Positions 1-8,220 of a DNA stretch of 31,156 bases are shown here, piece after piece. The DNA comes from an uncultured Faecalicatena sp. (GTDB lineage Bacteria; Bacillota; Clostridia; Lachnospirales; Lachnospiraceae), in assembly GCA_902489075.1 (NCBI GenBank), contig CABTYO010000023.1, positions 1 to 31,156 on the forward strand. The letters run 5' to 3'. The notes beneath the pieces are model-generated. The model saw nothing but the letters and a program-made list of their open reading frames with translations. It did not search any database and had not been told where the DNA came from. Position 1 is the first letter of the stretch, and the number at the start of each line of letters is the position of its first letter. Position numbers and translations under genes: made by a program.

Positions 1-1
1 G

Positions 2-259
2 AGCGGAAAAGAATTAAAAAAACCCTTAGACGAAGCGCACATAACCTGTAACAAAAACACCACCCCGAACCACCCCCCCTCCCCATTCGTCACCAGCGGC
101 GTCCGCCTCGGAACCCCCGCCGTCACCACCCGCGGAATGAAAGAACCCGATATGGACCAGATCGCCGAGATCATCTCCATGGTAATACAAGATGAAGCTA
201 ACATCGAAAAAGCCAGAACCATGGCCCTTGCTTTAGCAGCGAAATACCCATTAATATAA
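2..259 (+). CDS. glyA: Serine hydroxymethyltransferase, C-terminal fragment (cut by window start)
   Basis: Frame 2 is open from the window edge to TAA at 257-259 and encodes about 85 residues of the GlyA C-terminal domain. The recognisable core is SPFVTSGVRLGTPAVTTRG followed by MKEPDMDQIA, a signature of PLP-dependent serine hydroxymethyltransferase, which interconverts serine and glycine with tetrahydrofolate in the cytosol. The PLP lysine and N-terminus lie outside the window. Its codons are unusually C-rich (runs of CCC, ACC, GCC), whereas every downstream plus-strand gene is G- and purine-rich. That break in composition is visible directly and may mark a junction or a differently evolving gene. 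A strong hairpin follows 37 nt after the stop. Family call is confident; the cause of the composition is unknown. Confidence 0.9.
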   Translation, partial: SGKELKKPLDEAHITCNKNTTPNHPPSPFVTSGVRLGTPAVTTRGMKEPDMDQIAEIISMVIQDEANIEKARTMALALAAKYPLI

Positions 260-296
260 CGAGATCCTGCGGATCCCGTATCTAAATTTGTCATCA

Positions 297-333
297 GGAA
301 AAGTCAGGCAGCCCATCACTGCCTGACTTTTCC
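297..333 (+). terminator. Hairpin terminator after glyA
   Basis: A perfect 15-bp inverted repeat (arms 297-311 and 319-333, loop 312-318) whose right arm contains TTTT. It sits just after glyA and could act in both directions because the left arm carries AAAA. Confidence 0.75.
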
Positions 334-445
334 CAAATCGAAATATAACTCCCAGAGGCATCCCGTCTCACCCTGCCAGCCCCCATCCGCCGCTCCACCG
401 GAGAATCCCCAAGTAAACGCCCTTACTTACTGTCCGGATGAACCA

Positions 446-738
446 GCTGTGCCAAATACGGGGTGGTGCTCCCAGGGGTGCTCTGCATGTTGTTTCAAAT
501 GTCTTAGAACGCGCGCTAGAATCCGTTAAAGAAAATTGGAGAAAAGAGAGGTCAGAATTTGCCGTTCAACGGCAGAATTCTGTGGCATACTTGCGAAGAA
601 ATCATCCAGATTTCTCCGCAAATATGCCAGTGCCCCTCTTTTCTCCAATTTTCCTTTTACGGATTCTAAGCAAGTGGCCCGATATTTGAAACAACATGCA
701 GAGCACCCCTGGGAGCATCACCCCGTATTCGGCACAGC
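446..738. repeat. 293-bp nested palindrome with two internal hairpins (MITE-like or structured RNA)
   Basis: Outer arms 446-500 and 684-738 are complementary over 55 bp with one mismatch and one G-T pair. A second stem pairs 518-551 with 633-667, with one bulge and few mismatches. The tip holds two separate hairpins: 555-580 (core TGCCG/CGGCA) and 585-603 with 609-627 (19-bp arms, two mismatches). The whole would fold as a long rod ending in a three-way junction. No transposase, ribosome binding site or plausible protein is present; open frames across it are by-products of the repeat. No clear target-site duplication is visible beside 446 or 738. The rest of the 260-873 gap holds only the glyA terminator and the paaK promoter. 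Confidence 0.85.
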
Positions 739-805
739 GTCCCCCCCTTTTCATCCCCCAATTAAGTCCGTTCACCATTTCTCCCTCTTTTTCTCAAATT
801 AATGC

Positions 806-834
806 TTTAAATTGGCGAAGTGTTGTGTTATACT
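806..834 (+). promoter_or_regulatory. Promoter of the aryl-acid operon
   Basis: A -35 TTTAAA (806-811) and -10 TATACT (829-834) are separated by 17 bp and lie about 40 nt upstream of the paaK start. The hexamers match sigma-A consensus at 4 and 5 of 6 positions. Confidence 0.55.
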
Positions 835-873
835 TATCTGAAACGAATGTTTATGGCTAAGGAGGTTTTTGGG

Positions 874-2184
874 ATGATTTGGGCAAAGGAAGAGACTCTG
901 CCAAGAGCTGAGATCGAGAAGATCCAGCTGGAACGATTGAAAGAGACGGTATCATACATTTATGAGCGTGTGGAGCCTTACCGTAAGAAGATGGATGAGG
1001 CAGGCGTAAGACCGGAGGATATCCAGACACTGGACGATTTAAGAAAGATGCCGTTTACATATAAAGCAGATTTCAGAGACCATTACCCGGACGGTTTGTT
1101 TGCGGTGGATAAGAAGGATATCGTAAGATACCATGCCAGTTCCGGTACGACAGGAAAGCCCACGGTAGTCGGATATACACAGAATGACCTGGATATCTGG
1201 CTGAACAATGTGGCAAGAATTGCCTGCATGGGCGGCGCGACATCCGAGGATGTGGCACAGATTTCATTTGGCTACGGTACCTTTACCGGAGCACTTGGAC
1301 TGCACGGGGGACTGGAGAAGATCGGGGCATCTGTCATTCCGATGTCATCCGGCAATACGAATAAGCAGATCATGTTTTTACAGGATATGGGAGTCACACT
1401 TTTAGTTGCAACACCATCCTATGCGCTTCACTTAGGAGAGGTATTAAGAGACAGGGGAATCGATCCAGCTAAGGATTTAAAGATCCATATCGGTCTCTTC
1501 GGCGGAGAGGGCATGACTGAGCCGATGCGCGACGAGATGCACAAGGCATGGGGAGACCAGTTCGTCTGTACACAGAATTACGGGATGAGCGAATTATGCG
1601 GACCGGGTGTGGCAGGAGAATGTACCGAGCTTTGCGGGATGCATATCAATGAAGACTGGTTTATCCCGGAGATCATTGATCCTGAGACAGAAGAGATCCT
1701 TCCACCGGGAGAGATCGGGGAGCTGGTTATCACCTGTCTTGGCAAGGAAGCCCTTCCATTGATCAGATACCGGACAGGAGACCTGACGAAGCTGATGTAT
1801 GAGCCGTGTAAGTGCGGCAGGACGACGGCGCGTATGGCGAACCTGTCAGGACGTGCGGACGACATGCTTGTCATCAGAGGCGTGAATGTATTCCCGGGAC
1901 AGATCGAAGAAGTATTGTTTAAGATTGATGAGATCGGACCTCATTACGAGATCCTGGTAGAGAGAAAGAACAGACTGGATGTGATGACGATCACGGTAGA
2001 GCTGATCGACGACAGGCTTCTGGACAGCTACGCACTGCTGAGCGAACTGGAGCAGCGCATCAAGTCGGCACTCAAGTCACAGCTTGGGCTTGCGACTCAC
2101 ATCAGGCTGGTTGCACCGAATTCCCTCAAGCGTTTCGAAGGAAAAGCGAAGAGAGTGACAGATTTACGAAAGGATGGTTTATAA
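874..2184 (+). CDS. paaK: Phenylacetate-CoA ligase family (AMP-forming aryl-CoA ligase), copy 1
   Basis: A 436-residue cytosolic adenylating enzyme, the usual PaaK length, expected to form aryl-acetyl-CoA from an aryl acid, ATP and CoA (or the reverse). The ATP loop SSGTTGKP is at residues 89-96. NYGMSELCGPG, the YRTGDL motif, a CKCGRT cysteine pair and SGRADDMLVIRGVNVFP follow in the usual order, with a PaaK C-terminal lid domain. The start at 874 is chosen because AAGGAGG (859-865) is correctly spaced; an upstream in-frame ATG at 820 falls inside the promoter. First gene of an operon with iorAB, two ACT proteins and a second PaaK; iorA begins 3 nt after its stop. The pairing with IorAB points to arylacetate, indoleacetate or phenylacetate type substrates; exact specificity cannot be read from sequence. 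Confidence 0.9.
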   Translation: MIWAKEETLPRAEIEKIQLERLKETVSYIYERVEPYRKKMDEAGVRPEDIQTLDDLRKMPFTYKADFRDHYPDGLFAVDKKDIVRYHASSGTTGKPTVVGYTQNDLDIWLNNVARIACMGGATSEDVAQISFGYGTFTGALGLHGGLEKIGASVIPMSSGNTNKQIMFLQDMGVTLLVATPSYALHLGEVLRDRGIDPAKDLKIHIGLFGGEGMTEPMRDEMHKAWGDQFVCTQNYGMSELCGPGVAGECTELCGMHINEDWFIPEIIDPETEEILPPGEIGELVITCLGKEALPLIRYRTGDLTKLMYEPCKCGRTTARMANLSGRADDMLVIRGVNVFPGQIEEVLFKIDEIGPHYEILVERKNRLDVMTITVELIDDRLLDSYALLSELEQRIKSALKSQLGLATHIRLVAPNSLKRFEGKAKRVTDLRKDGL

Positions 2185-2187
2185 AAG

Positions 2188-3933
2188 ATGTCAGAAAAAG
2201 TGATTATGTTGGGCAATGAAGCTATTGCCAGAGGGGCTTATGAGGCAGGAGTGAAGGTTTCCTCTGCTTATCCGGGGACTCCGAGTACGGAGATCAGTGA
2301 GTATCTGGTACAGTACAAGAAGGATCTGTACGAAGAATGGGCACCGAATGAGAAGGTTGCCACAGAGGTTGCCGTAGGAGCCAGTTTAGCAGGAGTACGT
2401 GCGATGGCATGCATGAAGCATGTGGGCCTGAATGTGGCGTCTGACCCGCTGTATTCTGTTTCCTATATGGGAGTGAATGGAGGACTCGTCCTTATGGTTG
2501 CGGACGATCCGGGATTATACAGTTCCCAGAACGAGCAGGATACAAGAATGGTGGCAAGAGCCGCACAGATACCGGTGCTCGAGCCGTCTGACAGTGCAGA
2601 GGCAAAGGATTTTGTGAAGACTGCCTTTGAATTGAGCGAAAAGTTCGACAGACCTTTTATTTTCAGAATTACGACAAGACTGGCACATTCCCAGGGGCTG
2701 GTAGATCTCTGCGAGCGCGCACAGGTGGAAGATAAGCCTTACGTGAAGGATATCCGCAAGAATGTCATGATGCCGGGCAACGCAAAGCTGCGCCACATCG
2801 AGATCGAGAAACGGAATCTGGAACTGGCCAAGGCCGCAGATTCACTGCCGATCAACCGGATGGAAATGAATGATACCAGCATCGGTGTTATTACAAGTGG
2901 AATTCCGTATCAGTATGTAAAAGAGGCGCTTCCGAATGCTTCTGTATTGAAACTCGGCATGGTCAACCCTCTTCCGAGAAAGATGATCGAAGAGTTTGCT
3001 TCGAAAGTGGATACTTTGTATGTTGTGGAAGAATTAGATCCGGTCATTGAAGAACAGGTGAAGTCCTGGGGAATCAAGGTGATCGGAAAAGAGATCTTTA
3101 CCGTACAGGGCGAGTACAGCGCCAATATGTTAAGAAAAGCCATCCTGAAAGAAGACCTGGAGATCAAGGCTCCTGCAGATGCACCGCAGCGTCCGCCGAT
3201 CTTATGCCCGGGATGTCCGCACCGCAGCGTTTACTATGTGCTGAACAAGTTAAAGATGCACGCTGCCGGGGATATCGGATGCTATACACTGGGAGCTGTT
3301 GCACCGCTTAGTGTTGTCGATACGACGATGTGCATGGGTTCCAGTATTTCCACCCTGCATGGCATGGAGAAAGCAAAAGGAAAAGAATACATCAGGAACT
3401 GGGTTGCAGTGATCGGTGATTCTACATTTTTACATACAGGCGTAAACTCCCTGATGAACATGGTTTACAACAATGCCACAGGAACCGTCATGATCCTTGA
3501 CAATTCCACAACAGGTATGACAGGACACCAGGACCATGCGGCGACCGGAAAGACCCTTCAGGGAGATCCGACCTATGCGATCGATATCCCGAAGCTTTGC
3601 CGTGCGATGGGCGTGAACAATGTGATCGAGGTGAATGCCTTTGACATTGCCACACTGGAGAAAGTAATCAAAGAGGAGACAGCCAGAGATGAGGTCTCTG
3701 TCATCATTACCAAGTCTCCGTGCGTTCTTCTGGATAAGTCTAAAAAGCCGCTTTACACTGCACATGAAGACAAGTGTAAGAAGTGCGGTATGTGCATGAA
3801 GCCGGGATGTCCTGCAATGACAAGAAATGCAGACGGCACGATCCATATCGACGATACCATGTGTACCGGATGCGGCCTGTGTGAATCCTTATGTAAATTT
3901 GATGCGATAGAACTGGTAAAGGCGGGTGAATAA
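2188..3933 (+). CDS. iorA: Indolepyruvate:ferredoxin oxidoreductase, alpha subunit
   Basis: 581 residues. With IorB it catalyses aryl-pyruvate + CoA + oxidised ferredoxin to aryl-acetyl-CoA + CO2 + reduced ferredoxin, or the reverse carboxylation. The N-terminal pyrimidine-binding TPP domain begins MLGNEAIARGAYEAG with the SAYPGTPSTEI motif. The C-terminal half carries the TPP-pyrophosphate domain with CPGCPHR and GDIGCYTLG, then VIGDSTF. The last 60 residues form a two-cluster ferredoxin domain: CKKCGMC with a later CP, then CTGCGLCESLCKF. Length and domain order match full-length IorA. It overlaps iorB by the stop/start TAATG. The two flanking PaaK genes suggest that its CoA-ester product or substrate is made locally. 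Confidence 0.95.
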   Translation: MSEKVIMLGNEAIARGAYEAGVKVSSAYPGTPSTEISEYLVQYKKDLYEEWAPNEKVATEVAVGASLAGVRAMACMKHVGLNVASDPLYSVSYMGVNGGLVLMVADDPGLYSSQNEQDTRMVARAAQIPVLEPSDSAEAKDFVKTAFELSEKFDRPFIFRITTRLAHSQGLVDLCERAQVEDKPYVKDIRKNVMMPGNAKLRHIEIEKRNLELAKAADSLPINRMEMNDTSIGVITSGIPYQYVKEALPNASVLKLGMVNPLPRKMIEEFASKVDTLYVVEELDPVIEEQVKSWGIKVIGKEIFTVQGEYSANMLRKAILKEDLEIKAPADAPQRPPILCPGCPHRSVYYVLNKLKMHAAGDIGCYTLGAVAPLSVVDTTMCMGSSISTLHGMEKAKGKEYIRNWVAVIGDSTFLHTGVNSLMNMVYNNATGTVMILDNSTTGMTGHQDHAATGKTLQGDPTYAIDIPKLCRAMGVNNVIEVNAFDIATLEKVIKEETARDEVSVIITKSPCVLLDKSKKPLYTAHEDKCKKCGMCMKPGCPAMTRNADGTIHIDDTMCTGCGLCESLCKFDAIELVKAGE

Positions 3934-4505
3934 TGATGGCAGCAAAAAATATCATGATTGTAGGGGTAGGCGGTCAGGGAACCCTGCTTACCAGCAGAAT
4001 TTTAGGAGGACTTCCTCTTGCAGCAGGCTATGATGTCAAGCTTTCCGAGGTACACGGCATGGCACAGAGAGGCGGAAGCGTGGTTACTTTTGTCAGATAT
4101 GGAGACCAGGTCCATGAACCGATCGTGGAAGAGGGCCAGGCAGATGTCATTATCGCTTTTGAACGTCTCGAAGCCCTTCGATATGCACATTTCCTGAAAA
4201 AGGACGGCGCACTGATCGTGAATGACTGGCGGATTGATCCGATGCCGGTTGTAATCGGAGCTGCTGAGTATCCGGACGGGATTATGGAGAAGCTGGAATC
4301 AGAATATAAAGTTTATAAGGTCAATGCGACAGAAGAGTCCAGGAAGCTTGGCAATTCAAGAGTCTTCAACCTGATTGTCCTGGGAATTGCGGCACAGCAT
4401 ATGGATTTCACGAAGGAGCAGTGGTATGATGTAATTGAAAAGACTGTACCGCCAAAGACGATTGAGATCAATAAGAAAGCATTTGATGTAGGATACGCAT
4501 TATAA
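3933..4505 (+). CDS. iorB: Indolepyruvate:ferredoxin oxidoreductase, beta subunit
   Basis: 190 residues (189 if the adjacent ATG at 3936 is used; both lie behind the same GGCGGGTG site). The N-terminus NIMIVGVGGQGTLL is the glycine-rich signature of the gamma-type domain of 2-oxoacid oxidoreductases. SEVHGMAQRGG follows, as in IorB and the related POR/KOR gamma subunits. Together with IorA it forms the complete two-subunit enzyme. The ATG overlaps the iorA stop codon, implying translational coupling and equal stoichiometry. An ACT-domain gene follows after 19 nt. Confidence 0.93.
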   Translation: MMAAKNIMIVGVGGQGTLLTSRILGGLPLAAGYDVKLSEVHGMAQRGGSVVTFVRYGDQVHEPIVEEGQADVIIAFERLEALRYAHFLKKDGALIVNDWRIDPMPVVIGAAEYPDGIMEKLESEYKVYKVNATEESRKLGNSRVFNLIVLGIAAQHMDFTKEQWYDVIEKTVPPKTIEINKKAFDVGYAL

Positions 4506-4524
4506 GGTAAAGGCAGGTGAGAGG

Positions 4525-4944
4525 ATGATTAAGCAGTTATCAGTATTCGTGGAAAACAGACCGGGCAGCCTGATGCAGGTAACCTCAGCGCTGACAGAGG
4601 CACACATCAATATCCGCGCGGTGGCATCGTTTGATACGCCGGAGTTTGGAATCCTGCGCATGGTGGTGGACCAGCCCACAGAGGCGAAGGATTATCTGAC
4701 AGCCCAGGGGTTTGTAGTCAGGATACACGATGTTATCGGTGTGGAATTAAAGGATGAGAAGGGGAATCTCAACCGGATGCTGTCCATCCTTGCGGACGGC
4801 GAGATTAATGTAAGCTATATTTACAGCTTTGTAATCCGTCAGGAGAAGGCGCCGGTTATGGTGTTCAGTACGGATGATTATGAGAAGGCGGCAAAGGTAC
4901 TGGCCGATGCCGATGTAAAGGTGATCAGCGATACGGATTTATAA
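4525..4944 (+). CDS. Tandem ACT-domain protein, copy 1
   Basis: 139 residues made of two ACT domains and nothing else: roughly 1-66 (IKQLSVFVENRPGSLMQVTSAL) and 70-139 (GVELKDEKGNLNRMLSILADG). ACT domains bind amino acids or similar ligands; with no catalytic domain, this is probably a sensor or allosteric partner. GAGAGG precedes the ATG. It lies between iorB and the second paaK, 19 nt and 48 nt from its neighbours. I infer that it senses an aromatic amino acid and modulates the ligase or oxidoreductase. Automated annotation may call such proteins acetolactate synthase regulatory subunits, which the context does not support. Confidence 0.85.
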   Translation: MIKQLSVFVENRPGSLMQVTSALTEAHINIRAVASFDTPEFGILRMVVDQPTEAKDYLTAQGFVVRIHDVIGVELKDEKGNLNRMLSILADGEINVSYIYSFVIRQEKAPVMVFSTDDYEKAAKVLADADVKVISDTDL

Positions 4945-4992
4945 GACGAAAGTCTTCATAAGTAAGAATAAAGACAAGGAGTTATCAGGAAA

Positions 4993-6324
4993 ATGGCGGC
5001 AGTAACATTAGAAAACTGGGTAGAGAGAATCAGAGACCCGAAAATTGAGTGCATGAGCGCGGACGAGATGGCAGCTCTGCAGAGTAAGCGGCTGGTAGAT
5101 GTTGTAAACAGAGTATACAACAATGTAGATTTCTACCACAAGAAGATGAAGGACCTGGGCGTAGAACCGGGAGACATCAAAGGAATCGAGGATATCAACA
5201 AACTTCCATTTACGACCAAGGAAGACCTGAGAGATAATTATCCATTCGGACTTCTTGCGATTCCGAAGAAGGATGTAGTCCGTGTACAGGGAACATCCGG
5301 TACAACAGGAAAGCTGACACTGGCTTCCTATTCCCAGAAGGACGTGGATGTCTGGGGCGAGTGTGTGGCAAGATGCCTGACCATGGCTGGTCTGACAGAT
5401 GAGGATATTATCCATGTCTGCTATGGCTACGGCTTATTTACCGGAGGCATGGGTCTGGACTATGGTGCAAAAGCACTGGGAGCGACCGCAATCCCGATGT
5501 CTGCGGGAAATACAAAGCGCCAGATGATGTGTATGGAAGATTTCGGTGCAACTGCATTTGCATGTACTCCGTCTTATGCGCTCCACCTTGCAGAATCTCT
5601 GGAAGAGGCAGGCGTTGTGGACCGTCTGAAATTAAAAGCAGGAATCCACGGAGCAGAGCCATGGACCGTAGAGATGCGCAAGAAGATCGAAAGTATCCTG
5701 AATATCAACTGTTTCGACATTTACGGGCTGTGTGAGATCTCCGGGCCAGGCGTGGCGCAGGACTGTATCCACCATGCCGGCTTACATATCAATGTGGATT
5801 ATTTCTATCCGGAAGTATTGAATCCTGCGACTCATGAGGCCTGTGCGGACGGCGAGACAGGTGAGCTTGTATTTACCACACTTGCAAAGGAGGCAATGCC
5901 TCTCTTACGTTACCGTACAAAGGATCTGACCAGTATAGACCACAGTACCTGTGCATGTGGAAGAACCACACCGAGGATCTCCAAGTTCACCGGACGTACC
6001 GATGATATGAAGGTTATCCGCGGCGTCAACGTATTCCCGACCCAGGTTGAGACAGCGCTCTTAAGTATCGGCGGTGCAGTAGCGCCTCATTATCTGATGA
6101 TCGTAGACAGAGAAGACAATCTGGATGTCCTGACCGTCATGGTAGAAGTGGATGAGAGCATGTTCTCCGATGAGATCAGGAAGCTGGATGCACTCAAGAA
6201 TAAGATCAGCGGGGTCTTAAAGCAGGCACTTGGCGTCTCTGCCCGCGTCAAACTGGTAGAACCGAAGACAATACAGAGAAGTGAAGGAAAAGCGGTACGT
6301 GTCATTGACAAACGTAACCTGTAA
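4993..6324 (+). CDS. paaK: Phenylacetate-CoA ligase family, copy 2
   Basis: 443 residues, a paralogue of the first gene in this operon, with the same landmarks: TSGTTGK at residues 101-107, IYGLCEISGPG, YRTKDLTSI in place of the YRTGDL of copy 1, CACGRTTPR, and FTGRTDDMKVIRGVNVFPTQ. AAGGAG lies 12-17 nt before the ATG. The change from Gly to Lys in the YRTGDL motif is unusual in the pair and worth noting, though the following Asp, expected to contact the adenylate ribose, is kept. Two PaaK paralogues around one IorAB suggest different aryl-acid preferences, or one working in each direction. The second ACT gene follows after 14 nt. Confidence 0.9.
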   Translation: MAAVTLENWVERIRDPKIECMSADEMAALQSKRLVDVVNRVYNNVDFYHKKMKDLGVEPGDIKGIEDINKLPFTTKEDLRDNYPFGLLAIPKKDVVRVQGTSGTTGKLTLASYSQKDVDVWGECVARCLTMAGLTDEDIIHVCYGYGLFTGGMGLDYGAKALGATAIPMSAGNTKRQMMCMEDFGATAFACTPSYALHLAESLEEAGVVDRLKLKAGIHGAEPWTVEMRKKIESILNINCFDIYGLCEISGPGVAQDCIHHAGLHINVDYFYPEVLNPATHEACADGETGELVFTTLAKEAMPLLRYRTKDLTSIDHSTCACGRTTPRISKFTGRTDDMKVIRGVNVFPTQVETALLSIGGAVAPHYLMIVDREDNLDVLTVMVEVDESMFSDEIRKLDALKNKISGVLKQALGVSARVKLVEPKTIQRSEGKAVRVIDKRNL

Positions 6325-6338
6325 AGGAGGTAAGCACG

Positions 6339-6782
6339 ATGGGAATCACAATACAACAATTATCCGTATTTCTCGAAAACCGTGAAGGGAGACTGGATGA
6401 GGTCCTTGCAGTACTTGCCAGCAACGATGTCAATATCGTCGCGCTGAGTCTGGCAGATACATCGGATTACGGAATGCTCCGCATGATCGTATCCGACCCG
6501 AATAAAGGAAGAGCCGTACTCAGGGAGAACGGGATCACAGCCATGCTGACCGACGTGGTTGCACTGCGTGTGCCGCATGCGACAGGGTCCTTAAGCAAGG
6601 CGATGCACCAGATCGTAGACGGGGATGTCAATATCGAGTACATGTATGCATTTGCCAACGGCGAGGATGCATCAGCCGTACTCAAGACAGATGACCCTGC
6701 GAGAGTGGTGGATATCCTGCGCGGCAGCGGATTTGATGTCTGGGAAGCAGCAGAAGCGTATGTTTCCAATGTAAAAATTTAA
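6339..6782 (+). CDS. Tandem ACT-domain protein, copy 2
   Basis: 147 residues, again two ACT domains end to end (about 1-70 and 72-140) with no enzyme domain. The opening ITIQQLSVFLENREGRLDEV closely parallels copy 1, so the two genes look like an old duplication that moved together with paaK. AAAGGAGG gives an excellent ribosome binding site. Last gene of the operon; about 250 nt without a gene follow. Likely a ligand sensor for the adjacent PaaK; this is inference from synteny only. Confidence 0.85.
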   Translation: MGITIQQLSVFLENREGRLDEVLAVLASNDVNIVALSLADTSDYGMLRMIVSDPNKGRAVLRENGITAMLTDVVALRVPHATGSLSKAMHQIVDGDVNIEYMYAFANGEDASAVLKTDDPARVVDILRGSGFDVWEAAEAYVSNVKI

Positions 6783-7036
6783 CAACAGCAGCATAATTTT
6801 TGTAGAGAAATAATAGGGAGGAGTTCCGATGTGAGGGATTTCTCCCTTGCTTTATGCCATCTGCATGTCTGTTTGCGCATTTTTTGATGCTCTTTTATCG
6901 GAATCCGGAAAGTGTATGTTTAAATTCCTACAAAAATAGTATAAAAAATATGAAAAAAGTACAAAAAGAATTTTGCATATATATTATAATTTCGGTATGA
7001 ATTAAAAAGGCATTGAATTTTGAAGGAGGAATTACT
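6783..7036. other. Intergenic region with -10-like TATAAT before the methyltransferase
   Basis: No gene is visible. A consensus TATAAT is at 6985-6990, about 50 nt upstream of the next start, in a very AT-rich stretch, but no convincing -35 lies 16-18 bp before it. A weak GGGAG/CTCCC pair near 6817-6850 is too poor to call a terminator. Confidence 0.35.
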
Positions 7037-8077
7037 ATGAATGCAATGGAACGTGTGGTAAAAACGTTGAATCATCAGGAAGCGGACAGGGTGCCGGTAT
7101 ATCCGATTATCAGCGGCGCATCAAGAAGACTGACTGGTGTGAGCTATAAGGACTGGGCAAATGATGCAGATCTTTGTGCCAAAGCTCTTTTAAAAGCGCA
7201 GAAAGAATTTGACCTGGATTGTATTGTCACGCTGATCGACCTTTCCGTAGAATGCGATGCATGGGGGCAGGAGCTGATCTATCCCGAAAATGAAGCGGCA
7301 CATCCAAATTATGATAACTGTGTGGTCAAAGAGATTGAAGATTATGCCAGTATTAAAAAAGTAGATTACCGCACTTCCAGGCGGATGATGATGCATATTG
7401 ACACATGCAGGAAAATCGTAGAGGCTGCTAACGGAGAATTTCCAGTCGTTGCATTTGTATTTGGACCCCTGGGAACACTGTCGATGCTCCGCAGCCAGCA
7501 GGAGATGTATATGGATTTCTACGATGACCCGGAAGCGGTGCATGATGCGGCAAGAGAAATCAATGAAACTCTGAAAGAATACTGTGATGCACTCATGGAC
7601 GCGGGAGTCAATGGAATCATGTTTGACACACTGTTCTCCTCAGGTTCTATTATGAGCAAGGAAATGTGGGATGATCTGGAAGGCGACCTTGTGGAGGAAC
7701 TTGCAGCATCTGTAAGGGCGAAAAACGGCCTGGTGATGATACATAACTGTGGTCAGCGGATTTATTTCGATGCACAGATCAGGAGGATGCAGCCGGACGC
7801 AATTTCCTTCTTATATCCACCGGATGACTGCGAAGATTTTAAGGAATGCAAGGAAAAATATGGAGATGTGACGACTCTGATCGGATGTGTCACCCCTGCA
7901 AGCGCGGTAATCGGAACGGATGAGGAATGGGATCAGGAGTGCAGGGACTGCATCGATGCGATGGCCAAAGGCGGCGGCTTCATGCTGGCGACAGGCTGTG
8001 AATATCCTGCAAACGCAGACTTTAAACGGGCATACCGGATGGTAGAGATTGCGAAGGATTATGGAAAGTATCAATAG
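7037..8077 (+). CDS. Uroporphyrinogen decarboxylase-family (MtaA/CmuA-type) methyltransferase
   Basis: 346 residues from the ATG behind AAGGAGG (7023-7029); an in-frame ATG at 7013 lacks a site. The family is a TIM barrel. The sequence has the zinc-binding pattern of corrinoid-dependent methyltransferases rather than of true HemE: His and Cys in MIHNCGQ and a later Cys in ATGCEYP. The expected role is methyl transfer between a corrinoid protein and a thiol or tetrahydrofolate-type acceptor. No corrinoid-binding protein, second methyltransferase or reactivating ATPase lies in the window, so the partner is unknown. Its own promoter region and a strong terminator make it a single-gene unit. Confidence 0.8.
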   Translation: MNAMERVVKTLNHQEADRVPVYPIISGASRRLTGVSYKDWANDADLCAKALLKAQKEFDLDCIVTLIDLSVECDAWGQELIYPENEAAHPNYDNCVVKEIEDYASIKKVDYRTSRRMMMHIDTCRKIVEAANGEFPVVAFVFGPLGTLSMLRSQQEMYMDFYDDPEAVHDAAREINETLKEYCDALMDAGVNGIMFDTLFSSGSIMSKEMWDDLEGDLVEELAASVRAKNGLVMIHNCGQRIYFDAQIRRMQPDAISFLYPPDDCEDFKECKEKYGDVTTLIGCVTPASAVIGTDEEWDQECRDCIDAMAKGGGFMLATGCEYPANADFKRAYRMVEIAKDYGKYQ

Positions 8078-8097
8078 GGCAGCCAGAAAAGAGAGAA

Positions 8098-8136
8098 AAA
8101 AAGATATCCGGAGGATTGTCTTCCGGATATCTTTTT
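8098..8136. terminator. Bidirectional hairpin terminator
   Basis: A 15-bp perfect stem (8098-8112 with 8122-8136, core AGATATCCGGA) has five A on the left and five T on the right. It sits between the convergent methyltransferase and cold-shock genes and can serve both. Confidence 0.9.
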
Positions 8137-8220
8137 CTTAATCACATTTTGATGCATTGCTTTTAAATATTTAAATCTGTTACTGAATTTATATATTTAA
8201 AGGTACAATTAAAATTCTGA

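Noticed and set aside
438..802. Open frames of 83 and 88 codons over the nested palindrome
   Set aside because: They lie wholly inside or across the inverted repeat, lack ribosome binding sites and encode low-complexity, repeat-derived peptides.
6817..6850. Candidate terminator after the aryl-acid operon
   Set aside because: Only a 5-bp GGGAG/CTCCC stem with a long loop and weak T content.
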